DNA of 64,000 nucleotides from Janthinobacterium sp. (GCF_009923995.1 NZ_RFSK01000023.1:1-64000); one strand, 5' to 3'. Counted from the first letter of the stretch, positions 45,363 through 54,814 are shown. Made by a program: numbers and translations. The notes: generated by a model from the letters alone, not told the origin.

Positions 45363-45390
45363 AGTTGGGGATTGTACAAGCGATTTCAAG
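45363..45390 (-). promoter_or_regulatory. RpoH (sigma32) promoter of htpG
   Basis: On the minus strand CTTGAAA is followed after 13 bases by CCCCAACT. The sigma32 consensus is CTTGAAA, 11-16 bases, CCCCATNT. It lies about 40 bases upstream of the htpG ATG, leaving a short leader with GAGGTAAAA as ribosome-binding site. Confidence 0.85.
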
Positions 45391-45586
45391 ATGCCTTTGC
45401 GCAAATGTGCCGCCTGAACGACTGATCTGGTGTCCAGGCGGCGCGGCATTGCGCGCCGACGCACATGCGTCGATGTCACGGCGGCCATAGCAAAATCAAT
45501 AACTAAACGAACTCATCAATTGAGCGACTTGCAATTAAAGCTAGAATTAATATTAACTTTTAACGTTAATAAAGGGAGAGACCATC

Positions 45587-46426
45587 GTGAAATGCCCATC
45601 AAAGATGTCCGCCGATACGTGCAAACCACAGTCCAAGGCTGCGCTGGCTGGTCTACAAACAACAGTTTCAGGCAATCAAGAAAAATTCCTTGGCACCCGC
45701 CAGCACAACACCTTCGCGCTGGCCTTGCGTTCCGGCATCCTGGCCGGCATGCTGGCCCTGCCCGCCATGGCGCATGCGACCGTGATCGAGTTCAGCGTGA
45801 GCGGCATCGTCGCCAAGGGCGTGGACGAAATGCGCCTGTTTTCCAACTATGGTGAATCGATCGTCGGCAAGGCATATACGATGAGATTCTGGCTCGATAC
45901 CGCAACGCTGACCGATTACGGCACCGGCACCATGCATGGCGCCGGCTCTGCGAATACGGACAAGCCCGTGCATTTTTCCGGCGAGGTCACGATGGGGAAC
46001 CGCAGCTACGGCTGGACCCTCGCCCCGGACGGTCGCGCCGGCCTGTATCTCGGGCCAAAAAGCAACGCCATGATGGAGGGCTACGGTACGTACGACCAGG
46101 ATCGATATCAGCTATGGTCCATGATAGGCGTATTTCCCGGCGGGTCGGCAGTCCCATACTTTGACAGCCTGGAGTTCGAGCAACGCATCGAATTCAAGGA
46201 TTTCGTCGACCCCTGGGGCTACAGCGCCGAATTCCAGCTGACTTACACCGCGCCATTCTCCCCGGGAGACTTCGGCACCTACACCCCAAAGACCAATTTC
46301 GTCGGCACCGGCACATATGCCCTGTGGCAGGTACGGGAGGTACCGGAACCGGCGCAAGTCGCCATGCTTCTCGCTGGCCTGACGCTGGTGGCACGCGCCG
46401 CACGACGCAACCGGCGCAGCGCCTGA
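45587..46426 (+). CDS. PEP-CTERM sorting domain protein
   Basis: 279 residues. The start is GTG 45587 because GGGAGAG lies about eight bases upstream. An unusual N-terminal segment of about 48 residues precedes the hydrophobic signal ALRSGILAGMLALPAMAHA. The mature chain is a predicted beta-rich extracellular domain with aromatic and Gly/Tyr content. The C-terminus reads VPEPAQVAMLLAGLTLVARAARRNRR: a PEP motif, a hydrophobic helix and an Arg-rich tail, the signal for exosortase EpsH/XrtA-type processing in exopolysaccharide-making bacteria. The exosortase itself is not in this window. Confidence 0.88.
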   Translation: MKCPSKMSADTCKPQSKAALAGLQTTVSGNQEKFLGTRQHNTFALALRSGILAGMLALPAMAHATVIEFSVSGIVAKGVDEMRLFSNYGESIVGKAYTMRFWLDTATLTDYGTGTMHGAGSANTDKPVHFSGEVTMGNRSYGWTLAPDGRAGLYLGPKSNAMMEGYGTYDQDRYQLWSMIGVFPGGSAVPYFDSLEFEQRIEFKDFVDPWGYSAEFQLTYTAPFSPGDFGTYTPKTNFVGTGTYALWQVREVPEPAQVAMLLAGLTLVARAARRNRRSA

Positions 46427-46495
46427 TCGCGCGGCGACGGCACGCAACAGGGCGGCAGCGCCTCTGACTGGCATGCTGCACGCCCTTTCGCCACC

Positions 46496-47911
46496 TTACG
46501 CCAGCTGCTGGCCGAAAAACGCCCACACCCGCTCATCCTGCACGGTGGCCAGGTTCAGGCGCATGAAGGTGGATGGCAGCTGGCGCGGCGAGAACAGGCT
46601 GCCCGGACCCAGCACCAGGCCCTCGGCCAGCGCTTTTTCGGCCAGCACGTTCGTGTCGCAGCCCGCGTCGGCCCAGACGAACATGCCGGCCGGCGGCGGT
46701 TCGAAGCGCAGGCCCGCCTGCTCGATGCGGCGGTAGGTGGCGTCGCGCACCTTGTCGAGACGCGCGCGCAGGCGCTCGGCGTGCTTGCGGTACAGCCCCT
46801 GCGACAGGATTTTATACACCACCCGCTCGCCGATGTCGCTGGTAGTGAGCGTGGCCAGCATCTTGCGGTCCGCCAGGCGCTGCGCCCGCTCCGGCGAGGT
46901 GGCGATGAAGCCCACGCGCAGGTTCGCCGCCAGGCTCTTGGAAAAGCCGCCCAGGTAAATCACGCGGCGCAACTGGTCCAGCGCGGCCAGGCGCGTGGCC
47001 GGCTGCACCGCGCCGCCGGGATGCATGTCGCAATAAATATCGTCTTCGACGATGAGGAAATCGTGCTGTTCGGCCAGGCGCAGCACCTGGAAGGCCTTGG
47101 CCGCCGACAGCGACGTCGAACTGGGATTGTGCAGCACCGAATTGATGACGTACAGCTTGGGGCGGTGCACGGCCGCCAGCTGCGCCAGCACGTCGATATC
47201 GGGACCGTCTCCCAGGCGCGGGATGCCGATCACCTGCACGCCCATGGCGGCAAAGGCGCCAAACATCAGCCAGTAAGCGGGATCGTCGACGAAGATGCAG
47301 TCGCCGGGGCGGGCAAATTCGCGCGCCACCAGGTCCAGCGCCTGCATCACGCCCGCCGTGGTGACGATCTGCTCGGGCGGACAGGCGATTTCCAGCCCCG
47401 CCAGTTTCAGCTGCAACTGCTGGCGCAACGGCAAAAAGCCCTGCGGCGCGCCATAGCCGAGCAGCAGATTGCCGGGCTGGCGGCTGACGTCGCGCAAGGC
47501 GCGCGCCACCAGTTCGCCATCGAGCCATTCGGCCGGCAGCATGCCGGAACCGGGCGCGGGGATCATCGGCGCCTGGCGGAACATATTGCGGATCAGCCAG
47601 ACGACATCCATGGGCTGGGCCGCCGGCGACAGGCCAGGCGCCGGCGCCGGCGCGTTCAGCGGCGAGCGCTCGCGCACGAAAAAGCCGGCGCCGCGCCGCG
47701 ACTCCAGGTAATCGCGCGCCACCAGCTTGTCGTAGCTGGCCACCACCGTGGCGCACGACACGCCAAGGCTGGCCGCGCACTGGCGGATCGACGGCATGCG
47801 CGCGCCGCCGCGCAGCAGCTTGTCGTCGATGCGCGCCGCCAGCGAGCGCACGATCTGGTCGATCAGGGTCTCGCCCGAGGCGCGCGACAGCAGGGGATGT
47901 GTATTGTTCAT
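46496..47911 (-). CDS. MocR/GntR-type regulator with aminotransferase domain
   Basis: 471 residues. Residues 12-75 form a GntR winged helix-turn-helix (LRGGARMPSIRQCAASLGVSCATVVASYDKLVARDYLESRRGAGFFV). From about residue 120 an aminotransferase fold type I domain follows. PLP-binding elements VVTTAGVMQALDLVA, VDDPAYWLMF and the PLP Lys in IYLGGFSKSLAANLRVGF are retained. MocR proteins are regulators that use PLP as ligand or sensor. It is divergent from the EamA exporter at 48050, which it probably controls. Confidence 0.9.
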   Translation of the reverse strand: MNNTHPLLSRASGETLIDQIVRSLAARIDDKLLRGGARMPSIRQCAASLGVSCATVVASYDKLVARDYLESRRGAGFFVRERSPLNAPAPAPGLSPAAQPMDVVWLIRNMFRQAPMIPAPGSGMLPAEWLDGELVARALRDVSRQPGNLLLGYGAPQGFLPLRQQLQLKLAGLEIACPPEQIVTTAGVMQALDLVAREFARPGDCIFVDDPAYWLMFGAFAAMGVQVIGIPRLGDGPDIDVLAQLAAVHRPKLYVINSVLHNPSSTSLSAAKAFQVLRLAEQHDFLIVEDDIYCDMHPGGAVQPATRLAALDQLRRVIYLGGFSKSLAANLRVGFIATSPERAQRLADRKMLATLTTSDIGERVVYKILSQGLYRKHAERLRARLDKVRDATYRRIEQAGLRFEPPPAGMFVWADAGCDTNVLAEKALAEGLVLGPGSLFSPRQLPSTFMRLNLATVQDERVWAFFGQQLA

Positions 47912-47917
47912 TTCACC

Positions 47918-47962
47918 ATCACAGTATATGAAATTATGCGTTGAAGTGTATTTGCACTGTAC
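47918..47962. promoter_or_regulatory. candidate MocR operator region
   Basis: The gap between the MocR gene and the exporter contains near direct repeats CACAGTAT (from 47920) and CACTGTAC (from 47955), about 35 bases apart, with AT-rich sequence between them. MocR regulators commonly bind direct repeats in such gaps. The assignment is by position and repetition only. Confidence 0.35.
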
Positions 47963-48049
47963 TGCTATTGCGCCCTAGGATAGCAGTTCAGGATGGATAC
48001 ATCCACGCCTGCCGCACATTTGATCCATACCGCCAGTTCCAGGACACCC

Positions 48050-48964
48050 ATGCCATCGCACTCCAGCACCGCTACCGCCAGCTCCCCTCCCCGCCTCAGC
48101 GCCGACCACAAGGGTCTGCTGCTGGGCCTGATCGCCGTCGTCCTCTTCAGCCTCACGCTGCCCTTCACGCGCCTGGCGGTGGCCGAACTCGATGCCACCT
48201 TTGTCGCCCTGGGCCGCGCCCTGGTGGCCGCCAGCCTGGCGGGCATCTGGCTGTGGCAGCAGCGCGCGCCCTTGCCGCGGCGTGAGCAGTGGCTGCCGCT
48301 GGCGCTCGTGTCGCTCGGCTGCGTGCTGGGCTTTCCGTGGCTGACCTCGATCGCCATGCGCAGCCTGCCCGCTTCGCACGGCGCCGTGCTGGTGGGGATT
48401 TTGCCGCTGGCCACGGCCGTGTTTGCCGTCCTGCGCGGCAAGGAACGGCCCTCCTTCGGCTTCTGGCTGATGGCCCTGATCGGCACGGCCCTGGTGGTGG
48501 CCTTCGCGCTGCGCCAGGGCGGCGGCAGCTTTCACGTGGCCGACGTGCTGATGTTCGCCGCCGTGCTGCTGGGCGCGCTCGGCTACGCGGAAGGCGGGCG
48601 CCTGGCGCAGAGCATGCCGGGACAGCACGTGATTTCCTGGGCCCTGCTGCTGGCCCTGCCTTTTGTCTTGCCCGTGGTGCTGTGGAGCGCCTGGCCGCAG
48701 CGCGCGCTGATGGCGCAGGCCAGCGCCGCCGCCTGGCTGGGTTTTGCGTATATTTCCGTATTCTCCATGTTCATCGGCTTCTTTTTCTGGTACCGGGGCA
48801 TGGCGCTGGGCGGCGTGGCGCGCGTCGGCCAGACGCAGCTGCTGCAGCCTTTCCTCACCCTGCTGGGCGCCGCCGTCCTGCTGGGAGAGCCGCTGACAGG
48901 CGCCAGCCTGCTGTTTGCCGGCGCCGTGATCGCCGTCGTGGCGGCGGGACGCAAGCTGAAATAA
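48050..48964 (+). CDS. EamA/DMT family exporter
   Basis: 304 residues from ATG 48050, with CCAGGACACCC before it; an ATG at 47993 is a possible alternative. Ten transmembrane helices in two EamA repeats are visible, including LLLGLIAVVLFSLTLPFTRLAV, LPLATAVFAVLRG and LQPFLTLLGAAVLLGEPLTGASLLFAGAVIAV, the conserved end of the second repeat. These carriers export amino acids, nucleobases or other metabolites. The divergent MocR gene suggests a link to amino-compound efflux. No substrate is certain. Confidence 0.88.
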   Translation: MPSHSSTATASSPPRLSADHKGLLLGLIAVVLFSLTLPFTRLAVAELDATFVALGRALVAASLAGIWLWQQRAPLPRREQWLPLALVSLGCVLGFPWLTSIAMRSLPASHGAVLVGILPLATAVFAVLRGKERPSFGFWLMALIGTALVVAFALRQGGGSFHVADVLMFAAVLLGALGYAEGGRLAQSMPGQHVISWALLLALPFVLPVVLWSAWPQRALMAQASAAAWLGFAYISVFSMFIGFFFWYRGMALGGVARVGQTQLLQPFLTLLGAAVLLGEPLTGASLLFAGAVIAVVAAGRKLK

Positions 48965-49141
48965 GTGGCCGTTGACGCCCGTTTGCAACGCCGTTGCGCG
49001 TGCGGATGGGCAGAGCGGCGTGCAAGCCGTACAATACCGCAGCACCATGGCGGCGCCTATCCGGCGCCGCTTGCGCACGCACCGCCACAAGCGGGCCAAC
49101 AAAACCAGCCGGCGCAGCTCGGCATCTTCCGTGAGACTCGC

Positions 49142-50335
49142 ATGAAAATTGAAAATCCGAATCCGATCCAATGGCGCTTTGCCGAACGCGCGGAACAGCT
49201 GCAAAGCTCGTTCATCCGCGAAATCCTGAAGATCACGCAGCGCCCTGAAATCATCTCGTTTGCCGGCGGTCTGCCCTCGCCCGCCACCTTCCCCGTCGAA
49301 GAAATGAAGACCGCCTTCGACAAGGTCCTGTCGAACAATGGCAAGGTGGCCCTGCAATACGGCCCCACCGACGGCTACCTGCCGCTGCGCCAGTGGATCG
49401 CCGACTCGCTCTCCGGCCAGGGCAGCAGCATCCTGCCGGAACAGGTCTTGATGACGTCCGGCTCGCAGCAGGCGCTGGACTTGCTGGGCAAGGTCCTCAT
49501 CGACGAAGGCAGCAAGGTATTGGTGGAAACCCCCAGCTACCTGGGCGCCCTGCAGGCGTTTTCCGTCTACCGTCCCGAATTCGTCTCCGTCGATACGGAT
49601 GACGAAGGCCTGGTGCCGTCGTCCATCGACCCCGTCGCCGATGGCGCGCGCCTGCTGTATGCGCTGCCGAACTTCCAGAACCCGACAGGCCGCAGCCTGT
49701 CCGTGGCGCGCCGCGTGGAACTGGTGGAAACCTGCGCCCGCCACGGCCTGCCGCTGATCGAGGATGATCCGTACGGCGCCCTCAGCTACAGCGGCGAGCC
49801 GTATCCGAAGATGGTCAACATGAACCCGGACGGCGTGATCTACATGGGTTCCTTCTCCAAGGTGCTCACGCCCGGCATCCGCCTCGGCTACGTGGTTGCC
49901 CCGCCGCCGCTGGTGCGCCGCCTGGAACTGGCCAAGCAGGCGGCCGACCTGCACACCTCGCAGCTGACGCAGATGGTCGTGCATGAAGTGATCAAGGATG
50001 GCTTCCTTGAGCGGCATATCCCCAGCATCCGCAGCCTGTACGGCAACCAGTGCCAGGCCATGCTGTCGGCCCTGGAAGAACACTTCCCGGCCGGCGTCAC
50101 CTGGACGAAACCGGAAGGCGGCATGTTCATCTGGGTCACCCTGCCCAAGCACATCGACGCCATGCAGCTGCTCGACGAAGCCATCGCCAACAAGGTGGCC
50201 TTCGTGCCGGGCGCGCCGTTCTACGCGAACACGCCCGACACGCACACCTTGCGCCTGTCGTTCGTCACGGTGCCGCCGGAACGCATCCGTGAAGGCATCG
50301 CCATCCTGGGCAAGCTGATCGCCGCCAAGGTCTGA
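49142..50335 (+). CDS. PLP-dependent aminotransferase (LysN/2-aminoadipate-type)
   Basis: 397 residues from ATG 49142. It is a class I fold aminotransferase: ISFAGGLPSPATFPVEEM, TSGSQQALDLLGK, LYALPNFQNPTGRSLS, EDDPYGALSYSG with the Asp contacting the PLP nitrogen, the PLP Lys in YMGSFSKVLTPGIRLGY, and the Arg near LRLSFVTVPPERI for the substrate carboxylate. The GGLP start is typical of 2-aminoadipate/branched aminotransferases related to LysN. There is no DNA-binding domain, in contrast to the nearby MocR. The substrate range is inferred only. Confidence 0.85.
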   Translation: MKIENPNPIQWRFAERAEQLQSSFIREILKITQRPEIISFAGGLPSPATFPVEEMKTAFDKVLSNNGKVALQYGPTDGYLPLRQWIADSLSGQGSSILPEQVLMTSGSQQALDLLGKVLIDEGSKVLVETPSYLGALQAFSVYRPEFVSVDTDDEGLVPSSIDPVADGARLLYALPNFQNPTGRSLSVARRVELVETCARHGLPLIEDDPYGALSYSGEPYPKMVNMNPDGVIYMGSFSKVLTPGIRLGYVVAPPPLVRRLELAKQAADLHTSQLTQMVVHEVIKDGFLERHIPSIRSLYGNQCQAMLSALEEHFPAGVTWTKPEGGMFIWVTLPKHIDAMQLLDEAIANKVAFVPGAPFYANTPDTHTLRLSFVTVPPERIREGIAILGKLIAAKV

Positions 50336-50758
50336 CGCCCCTCCTCCACGCCCCGCCTTGCGGGGCGTTCCCGCTGCCCCGGCCGTCGCCGGGCACGCGT
50401 CTTTTTCCTCTAAAAACAGTCTACACGGCAACAACTTCGTGTATTTATTTTTAAAAATATCATAAAATTAATAGTTTTGCGTATCGCGGAGCGTCGATTT
50501 TTCACCCAAAAAATTGGCAAAGCGGTATGATTTGGCCGACGCATCAGATTTGAGCCCGGTCAGCCTTTGACTACACACGTGTACATGCGCTCACGGTCCG
50601 CGGTCCGCAGCCTGGGCAACATTCCCGGCACCACCTTGTCCGCCGCCAGCCGCGGCGGGCACGGCGCGCGGGACTTCGGTACCGCCGACAGTGCAGCAAA
50701 CGCTGGCCTGGAGCCTGGACAGGTTCCTGTAGCAGCACATCCGAAAAGGCCGGTAGCA
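50336..50758. other. upstream region of REC-PAS-GGDEF gene
   Basis: 423 bases without a convincing gene. It starts with a GC-rich hairpin (ACGCCCCGC/GCGGGGCGT at 50348-50368) followed by a weak pyrimidine tract, a possible terminator for the aminotransferase. An AT-rich block at 50425-50490 has promoter-like sequence (TTTAAAAATATCATAAAATTAATAG). No coding frame here has clear support. Confidence 0.45.
50348..50371 (+). terminator. possible terminator after aminotransferase gene
   Basis: Nine-base arms ACGCCCCGC and GCGGGGCGT enclose CTT and are followed by TCCC. The U-tract is weak, so termination is likely but not certain. Confidence 0.5.
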
Positions 50759-52117
50759 ATGAGTTCAGGCAGTGTGGGATCTTCCCAGCGGCGCGAAGCC
50801 GCCATTTTGATTGTCGATGATGCGCCGGCCAACCTTGAGCTGCTGCGCAAGCTCATGAGCGAACAGGGCTATCAAACCTATGTCGCCACGTCCGGCGAAC
50901 GGGCGCTGGCGATTGCCCAGCGCGCCCACCCCGACCTGATCCTGCTCGACGTGCTGATGCCGGACATGGACGGCATCGAAACCTGCCGCCGCCTCAAGCA
51001 GCACCCGCTGACGCAGCGCATCCCCGTCATCTTCATGAGCGCCAAGACGGAAACGGAAGACGTGGTGGCCGGCTTCGACTGCGGCGCCGTCGATTACATC
51101 AGCAAGCCGCTGCGCATGGCCGAGGTGTGCGCCCGCGTGCGCGCCCAGCTGCAAATCCGCAGCAACAATGAAACCCAGCAGGAACAGGCCGAACGCCTGC
51201 GCACCATCGTCAACAACATGGCCGAGGGCCTGCTGATCATCGAGGCCGATGGCCGCATCCAGTACACCAACCCCGCCTGCGACCAGTACCTGGGCTACCG
51301 CGAGAATGAACTGGCGGGGCGCTCCATCGGCGAGCTGCTCAGCCCCCTCGTGACGCAGGAATACCTGGATTATTTTGCCATGTACGCGGCCAATCCGGAC
51401 ACGGCGCACAACCATGGCACGCGCGAAGTGGCGATCCGCCACCGCAGCGGCGACAAGCTCAGCATGGACCTGACCCTGACGCCCATGTATCTGCGCCAGC
51501 CCCTGTATATCGGCCTGCTGCACGACATCACGCACCACAAGCAGTCGGAAGACGCGCTGCAGCGGGCCGCCTACCTGGACCCGCTGACCAAGATCGCCAA
51601 CCGCCGGCATTTCGACAGCTTCCTGGAAAAGGAATGGCAGCGCGCCGTGCGCGGCGGCAGCGCCCTGTCGCTGGTGGTGCTCGACGTCGACCATTTCAAG
51701 CTGTACAACGACAGCCTGGGCCATCCGGCCGGCGACAGCTGCCTGCAGCAGGTGGCGCAGGCCATCGCCTCGCACGCCAGCCGCCCCGGCGACCTGGCGG
51801 CCCGCTATGGCGGCGAGGAGTTCGTGCTGCTGTTTGCCGACACCGGCGCCGACAGCGCCCTGGCCCTGGCCGAAACGATCCGCGCGCACATCGAGCAGCT
51901 GCAGCTGCCGCATCCGCGTTCCGCCACCTCGCCGTGGATCACCGTGAGCATCGGCGTGGCGACCATCGAACCGCACCAACTGGACGACCGCAAGGCGCTG
52001 TTCGTCGCCGCCGACCGCGCCCTGTACGTGGCCAAGGAAGGGGGCCGCAACCAGGTGCGCGCCACGCATTCGGGCAGCACGGCCTGGGAGACGGTGAAGG
52101 CCCTGGTGCTACGTTAA
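50759..52117 (+). CDS. REC-PAS-GGDEF diguanylate cyclase
   Basis: 452 residues from ATG 50759; the longer frame starts with TTG and lacks family features. A receiver domain (AAILIVDDAPANLELLRKL; phospho-Asp in LILLDVLMPDMDG) is followed by a PAS domain (residues about 150-270, with IEADGRIQYTNPACDQYLGY) and a GGDEF domain (residues about 285-445) with LTKIANRRHFD and the active-site GGEEF in RYGGEEFVLLF. It is predicted to make cyclic di-GMP on phosphorylation. The protein is cytoplasmic, with no membrane helix. Its sensor kinase is not adjacent. Confidence 0.9.
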   Translation: MSSGSVGSSQRREAAILIVDDAPANLELLRKLMSEQGYQTYVATSGERALAIAQRAHPDLILLDVLMPDMDGIETCRRLKQHPLTQRIPVIFMSAKTETEDVVAGFDCGAVDYISKPLRMAEVCARVRAQLQIRSNNETQQEQAERLRTIVNNMAEGLLIIEADGRIQYTNPACDQYLGYRENELAGRSIGELLSPLVTQEYLDYFAMYAANPDTAHNHGTREVAIRHRSGDKLSMDLTLTPMYLRQPLYIGLLHDITHHKQSEDALQRAAYLDPLTKIANRRHFDSFLEKEWQRAVRGGSALSLVVLDVDHFKLYNDSLGHPAGDSCLQQVAQAIASHASRPGDLAARYGGEEFVLLFADTGADSALALAETIRAHIEQLQLPHPRSATSPWITVSIGVATIEPHQLDDRKALFVAADRALYVAKEGGRNQVRATHSGSTAWETVKALVLR

Positions 52118-52195
52118 GACCTGAAATTGAACGCAACCTGCAGCGAACAGAGAGCAGGCCCACCTCCTGCGCAAAGGCACCCCGGGCCAAGCGGG

Positions 52196-52286
52196 CCTGA
52201 AAAATGTCGAGGGCAAGGCGCTGCGACGCAGACAGTACGCAAATACGGCAAGGAAGCTGCAACGCCGCCATCGGCATTTTCTCAGG
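52196..52286. repeat. dispersed repeat family 2, copy b
   Basis: About 90 bases with inverted flanks (GGGCCTGA on the left; TCAGGCCC reaching just past the right end, with adjoining AAAATG and CATTTT). It contains GGGCAAGGCGCTGCGACGCAGACAGTACG and GCAACGCCGCCAT split across the unit, and aligns with 34156-34245. It lies between two convergent genes. Confidence 0.7.
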
Positions 52287-52319
52287 CCCGCGTCTCCGGC
52301 CCGCCATTCTTAAAATTAA

Positions 52320-54608
52320 TCAAAACTTACGTGACACGCTCAACTTTGCATTGCGCCCCACGCCGGTAACGGCTTCACTCAAGTACGGCATGTAATTGCG
52401 GTTGAAGAGATTGTCCACCGTCAGCCGCACTTCCGTGCCGCGCCAGATGCCCTGCCGCCCATTCCACGAGGCGAACAGGGTGTGCAGCGCATAGCCTTTC
52501 GACGGCGGCAGGCGGTACACATTCCCGACGGGCAGGACGCGGTCCTGTTTCGCGACAAACCGGCCCTGCCAGCCGATGCTCGCGCCCAAGTCCGGCATGC
52601 GCCAGCCCAGGCCCGCCATCAGCTTGTCCGGCGCGATCGTCGACACGGGTTCGTCCGCGCCCCACGGGTCGCGCTGGGAGCCGGTGCGCGTGCCGCGCTG
52701 CTTCGACAGCGAAGCGCTGGCGAACAGGCGCGGCGAATTGTAGTAGGACTCGATTTCCACGCCCTGCGTATGGAAGCCTGCCAGGTTGCGGTAGTCGGAC
52801 AGGGCCGGCGGCACCTTGCCCGATCCCGGCACATAGCCTTCAATCAGGATGCCCAGGCGCGGGCCGATATTGTCGCTGACCTTGTTGCGGTAGGCCGTCA
52901 GGCGCAGCTGCACGTCGTCGCGTTCCATGAAGACGTTTTGGCGGTGCAGCATGACGCCGGCGCGCACGGCCGTCACGCGCTCCACGGCCAGGTCGCGGCT
53001 GGTGCCCGGCGTCGATGAGCCCAGCCTTTCCGACACATAGTACTCATTCGAGTACATCTCGTCGATGGTGGGCGCGCGCCACGTGCGGCTCAAGTCGCCG
53101 AACAGCGCCACGGCATTCGACGCCTTCCAGAACAGGCCCAGGCGGGGCGACCAGTCCTCGTGCACCTTTTCGCTGAAATCGTGGCCGGCGGCGGCCAGCG
53201 GGCTGTTATAGCGCGACGCCTTGTTCGGCACGCCCTCGGAAACGACGCGGTCGTGACGCAGCGCCGCCGTCAGGGTCACGCTGCCATAGGTCATGGCGTC
53301 CTGCAGGTACAGGCCCGTCGTTTCCTGGCGCCCGGCCGGCATGTAATAGGGCTGGAAATAGCCGTAGTTATACGTCGGGTCCTTCAGCGCCGTCGACGAC
53401 GGGTAGTACATCAGGGTGTCGCGCACGTTCTTGTGCCATTGCAGGCCCGCTTGCAGCACGTGCGACACGGCGCCCGTGCTAAACACGCTTTCGTTGCGCA
53501 CTTCGGCGATGCGGTCCACGTACGAGGCCCAGCTCTCGTTGCCCAGCGACCCCAGGTAGGAACCCAGCGAAGCCGATGGCAGGCGCTTGTCATGCTGGTC
53601 CGTGTGCGAATAGCCGGCGCTGGCCGTCAGCTTGATCCACGGGTTGTCCTGCGGCGCGTATTGCCATTTCACGGAATACGTGTCGTCGTTCTGGTCGCGG
53701 TAGACGGCCTTGCGCTGCCATGCCTCTTCCAGCCCGTACTTCTTGATTTCCGCCTCCGTCGGCGTGGGCACGTCCTCGCCCATGGCGGCGAACGGGCCCC
53801 AGCCCGTGCTGCCGCTCTTCATCGCCGTCAGGGTCAGCAACTGCTCCGGCGTCAAACGGATATTCAGTTTCGCCAGGCTCGATGGCGCGTCGATGGCGGA
53901 AAAGCGGAACGGCTTGCCATCGGGCTTGCGCAGATCGTCGGACTTGCGCTGCGTGGTAAACGCCATCGCATCGAAGCGGCCATCCTCGGTGCGGCCATAC
54001 ACGGCCACGGTGGCGTCGTTTTCCCCGTTATTCGAATGGCGCGCATACTTCACCATGGCGCCGATTTTCTCGTCGCCTTCCAGCATGTCCTTCGCATCCT
54101 TGGTTTCAACCGTGATGACGCCGCCGAAACCGCCATTGCCGTACAGGCTGGTATGGGCGCCCTTGTTCACTTCGATCTGCTTGATCAATTCCGGCTCGAT
54201 GAAGATGGAGCCCTGGCGGTATTTCTCAAAGCCCTTGGGCACGCCGTCGAGGATGACCTTCACGTCCTGCACCTTGTTGAAGCCCCAGATATTGAGGCTC
54301 TGGCCGCTGGGACGGGCCGTGCCGGCCAGGTCCACGCCGGGCAAGGTGTCGAGCAGCGAGGCGACGTTGTCCGCCTGCTGGCGCTCGATGTCGGAGCTGC
54401 TGATGTAGGAGCGCCCGGCAGTGCCGGCGCTGATGGCGTCGCCAAAGACGCTGATGGCCGGCATCTGCGTGGCGTTCTCCGGGCTGGCGGCATCGGCGGC
54501 ATTGGCGGCCCAGGCGCTGCCGCCCAGGGTGCCGAGCGCCAGCGCCAGCGCGGCGGCCATCGGGGTCAATGCGCTGGCGCGCATGCTGTGTTTGCGTATC
54601 GTCTTCAT
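52320..54608 (-). CDS. TonB-dependent outer membrane receptor
   Basis: 762 residues with a signal peptide (cleaved about residue 34, GGSAWAANA). The plug domain spans about residues 50-170, with LLDTLPGVDLAG, LNIWGFNKVQDVKVILDG and SLYGNGGFGGVITVETKD. The following beta-barrel ends in the aromatic SVSRKF that closes OMP barrels. LSRTWRAPTIDEMYSN and RLTVDNLFNRNY resemble hemoglobin/siderophore-type receptors. The ligand is likely a ferric complex or heme. A Fur-like box lies in its upstream region. Confidence 0.9.
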   Translation of the reverse strand: MKTIRKHSMRASALTPMAAALALALGTLGGSAWAANAADAASPENATQMPAISVFGDAISAGTAGRSYISSSDIERQQADNVASLLDTLPGVDLAGTARPSGQSLNIWGFNKVQDVKVILDGVPKGFEKYRQGSIFIEPELIKQIEVNKGAHTSLYGNGGFGGVITVETKDAKDMLEGDEKIGAMVKYARHSNNGENDATVAVYGRTEDGRFDAMAFTTQRKSDDLRKPDGKPFRFSAIDAPSSLAKLNIRLTPEQLLTLTAMKSGSTGWGPFAAMGEDVPTPTEAEIKKYGLEEAWQRKAVYRDQNDDTYSVKWQYAPQDNPWIKLTASAGYSHTDQHDKRLPSASLGSYLGSLGNESWASYVDRIAEVRNESVFSTGAVSHVLQAGLQWHKNVRDTLMYYPSSTALKDPTYNYGYFQPYYMPAGRQETTGLYLQDAMTYGSVTLTAALRHDRVVSEGVPNKASRYNSPLAAAGHDFSEKVHEDWSPRLGLFWKASNAVALFGDLSRTWRAPTIDEMYSNEYYVSERLGSSTPGTSRDLAVERVTAVRAGVMLHRQNVFMERDDVQLRLTAYRNKVSDNIGPRLGILIEGYVPGSGKVPPALSDYRNLAGFHTQGVEIESYYNSPRLFASASLSKQRGTRTGSQRDPWGADEPVSTIAPDKLMAGLGWRMPDLGASIGWQGRFVAKQDRVLPVGNVYRLPPSKGYALHTLFASWNGRQGIWRGTEVRLTVDNLFNRNYMPYLSEAVTGVGRNAKLSVSRKF

Positions 54609-54814
54609 TGCTGTCCTTGCCGACTACTTCATGCTTGTGGAATGAAAAAATGCAGGGCAGAGAAAACGGACTGGGCACGATCAAGCGGCGGCGTTGAAGG
54701 AAGCGTTGCGGCGGCATTCTGCCCGCGCGGACACGCCGCCGGCGCATGGCCGGCGGCGCACTGCAGTCACCGGGGATATGTTGCCTAAGTGAAATGCGGA
54801 GCACATCATAACTC

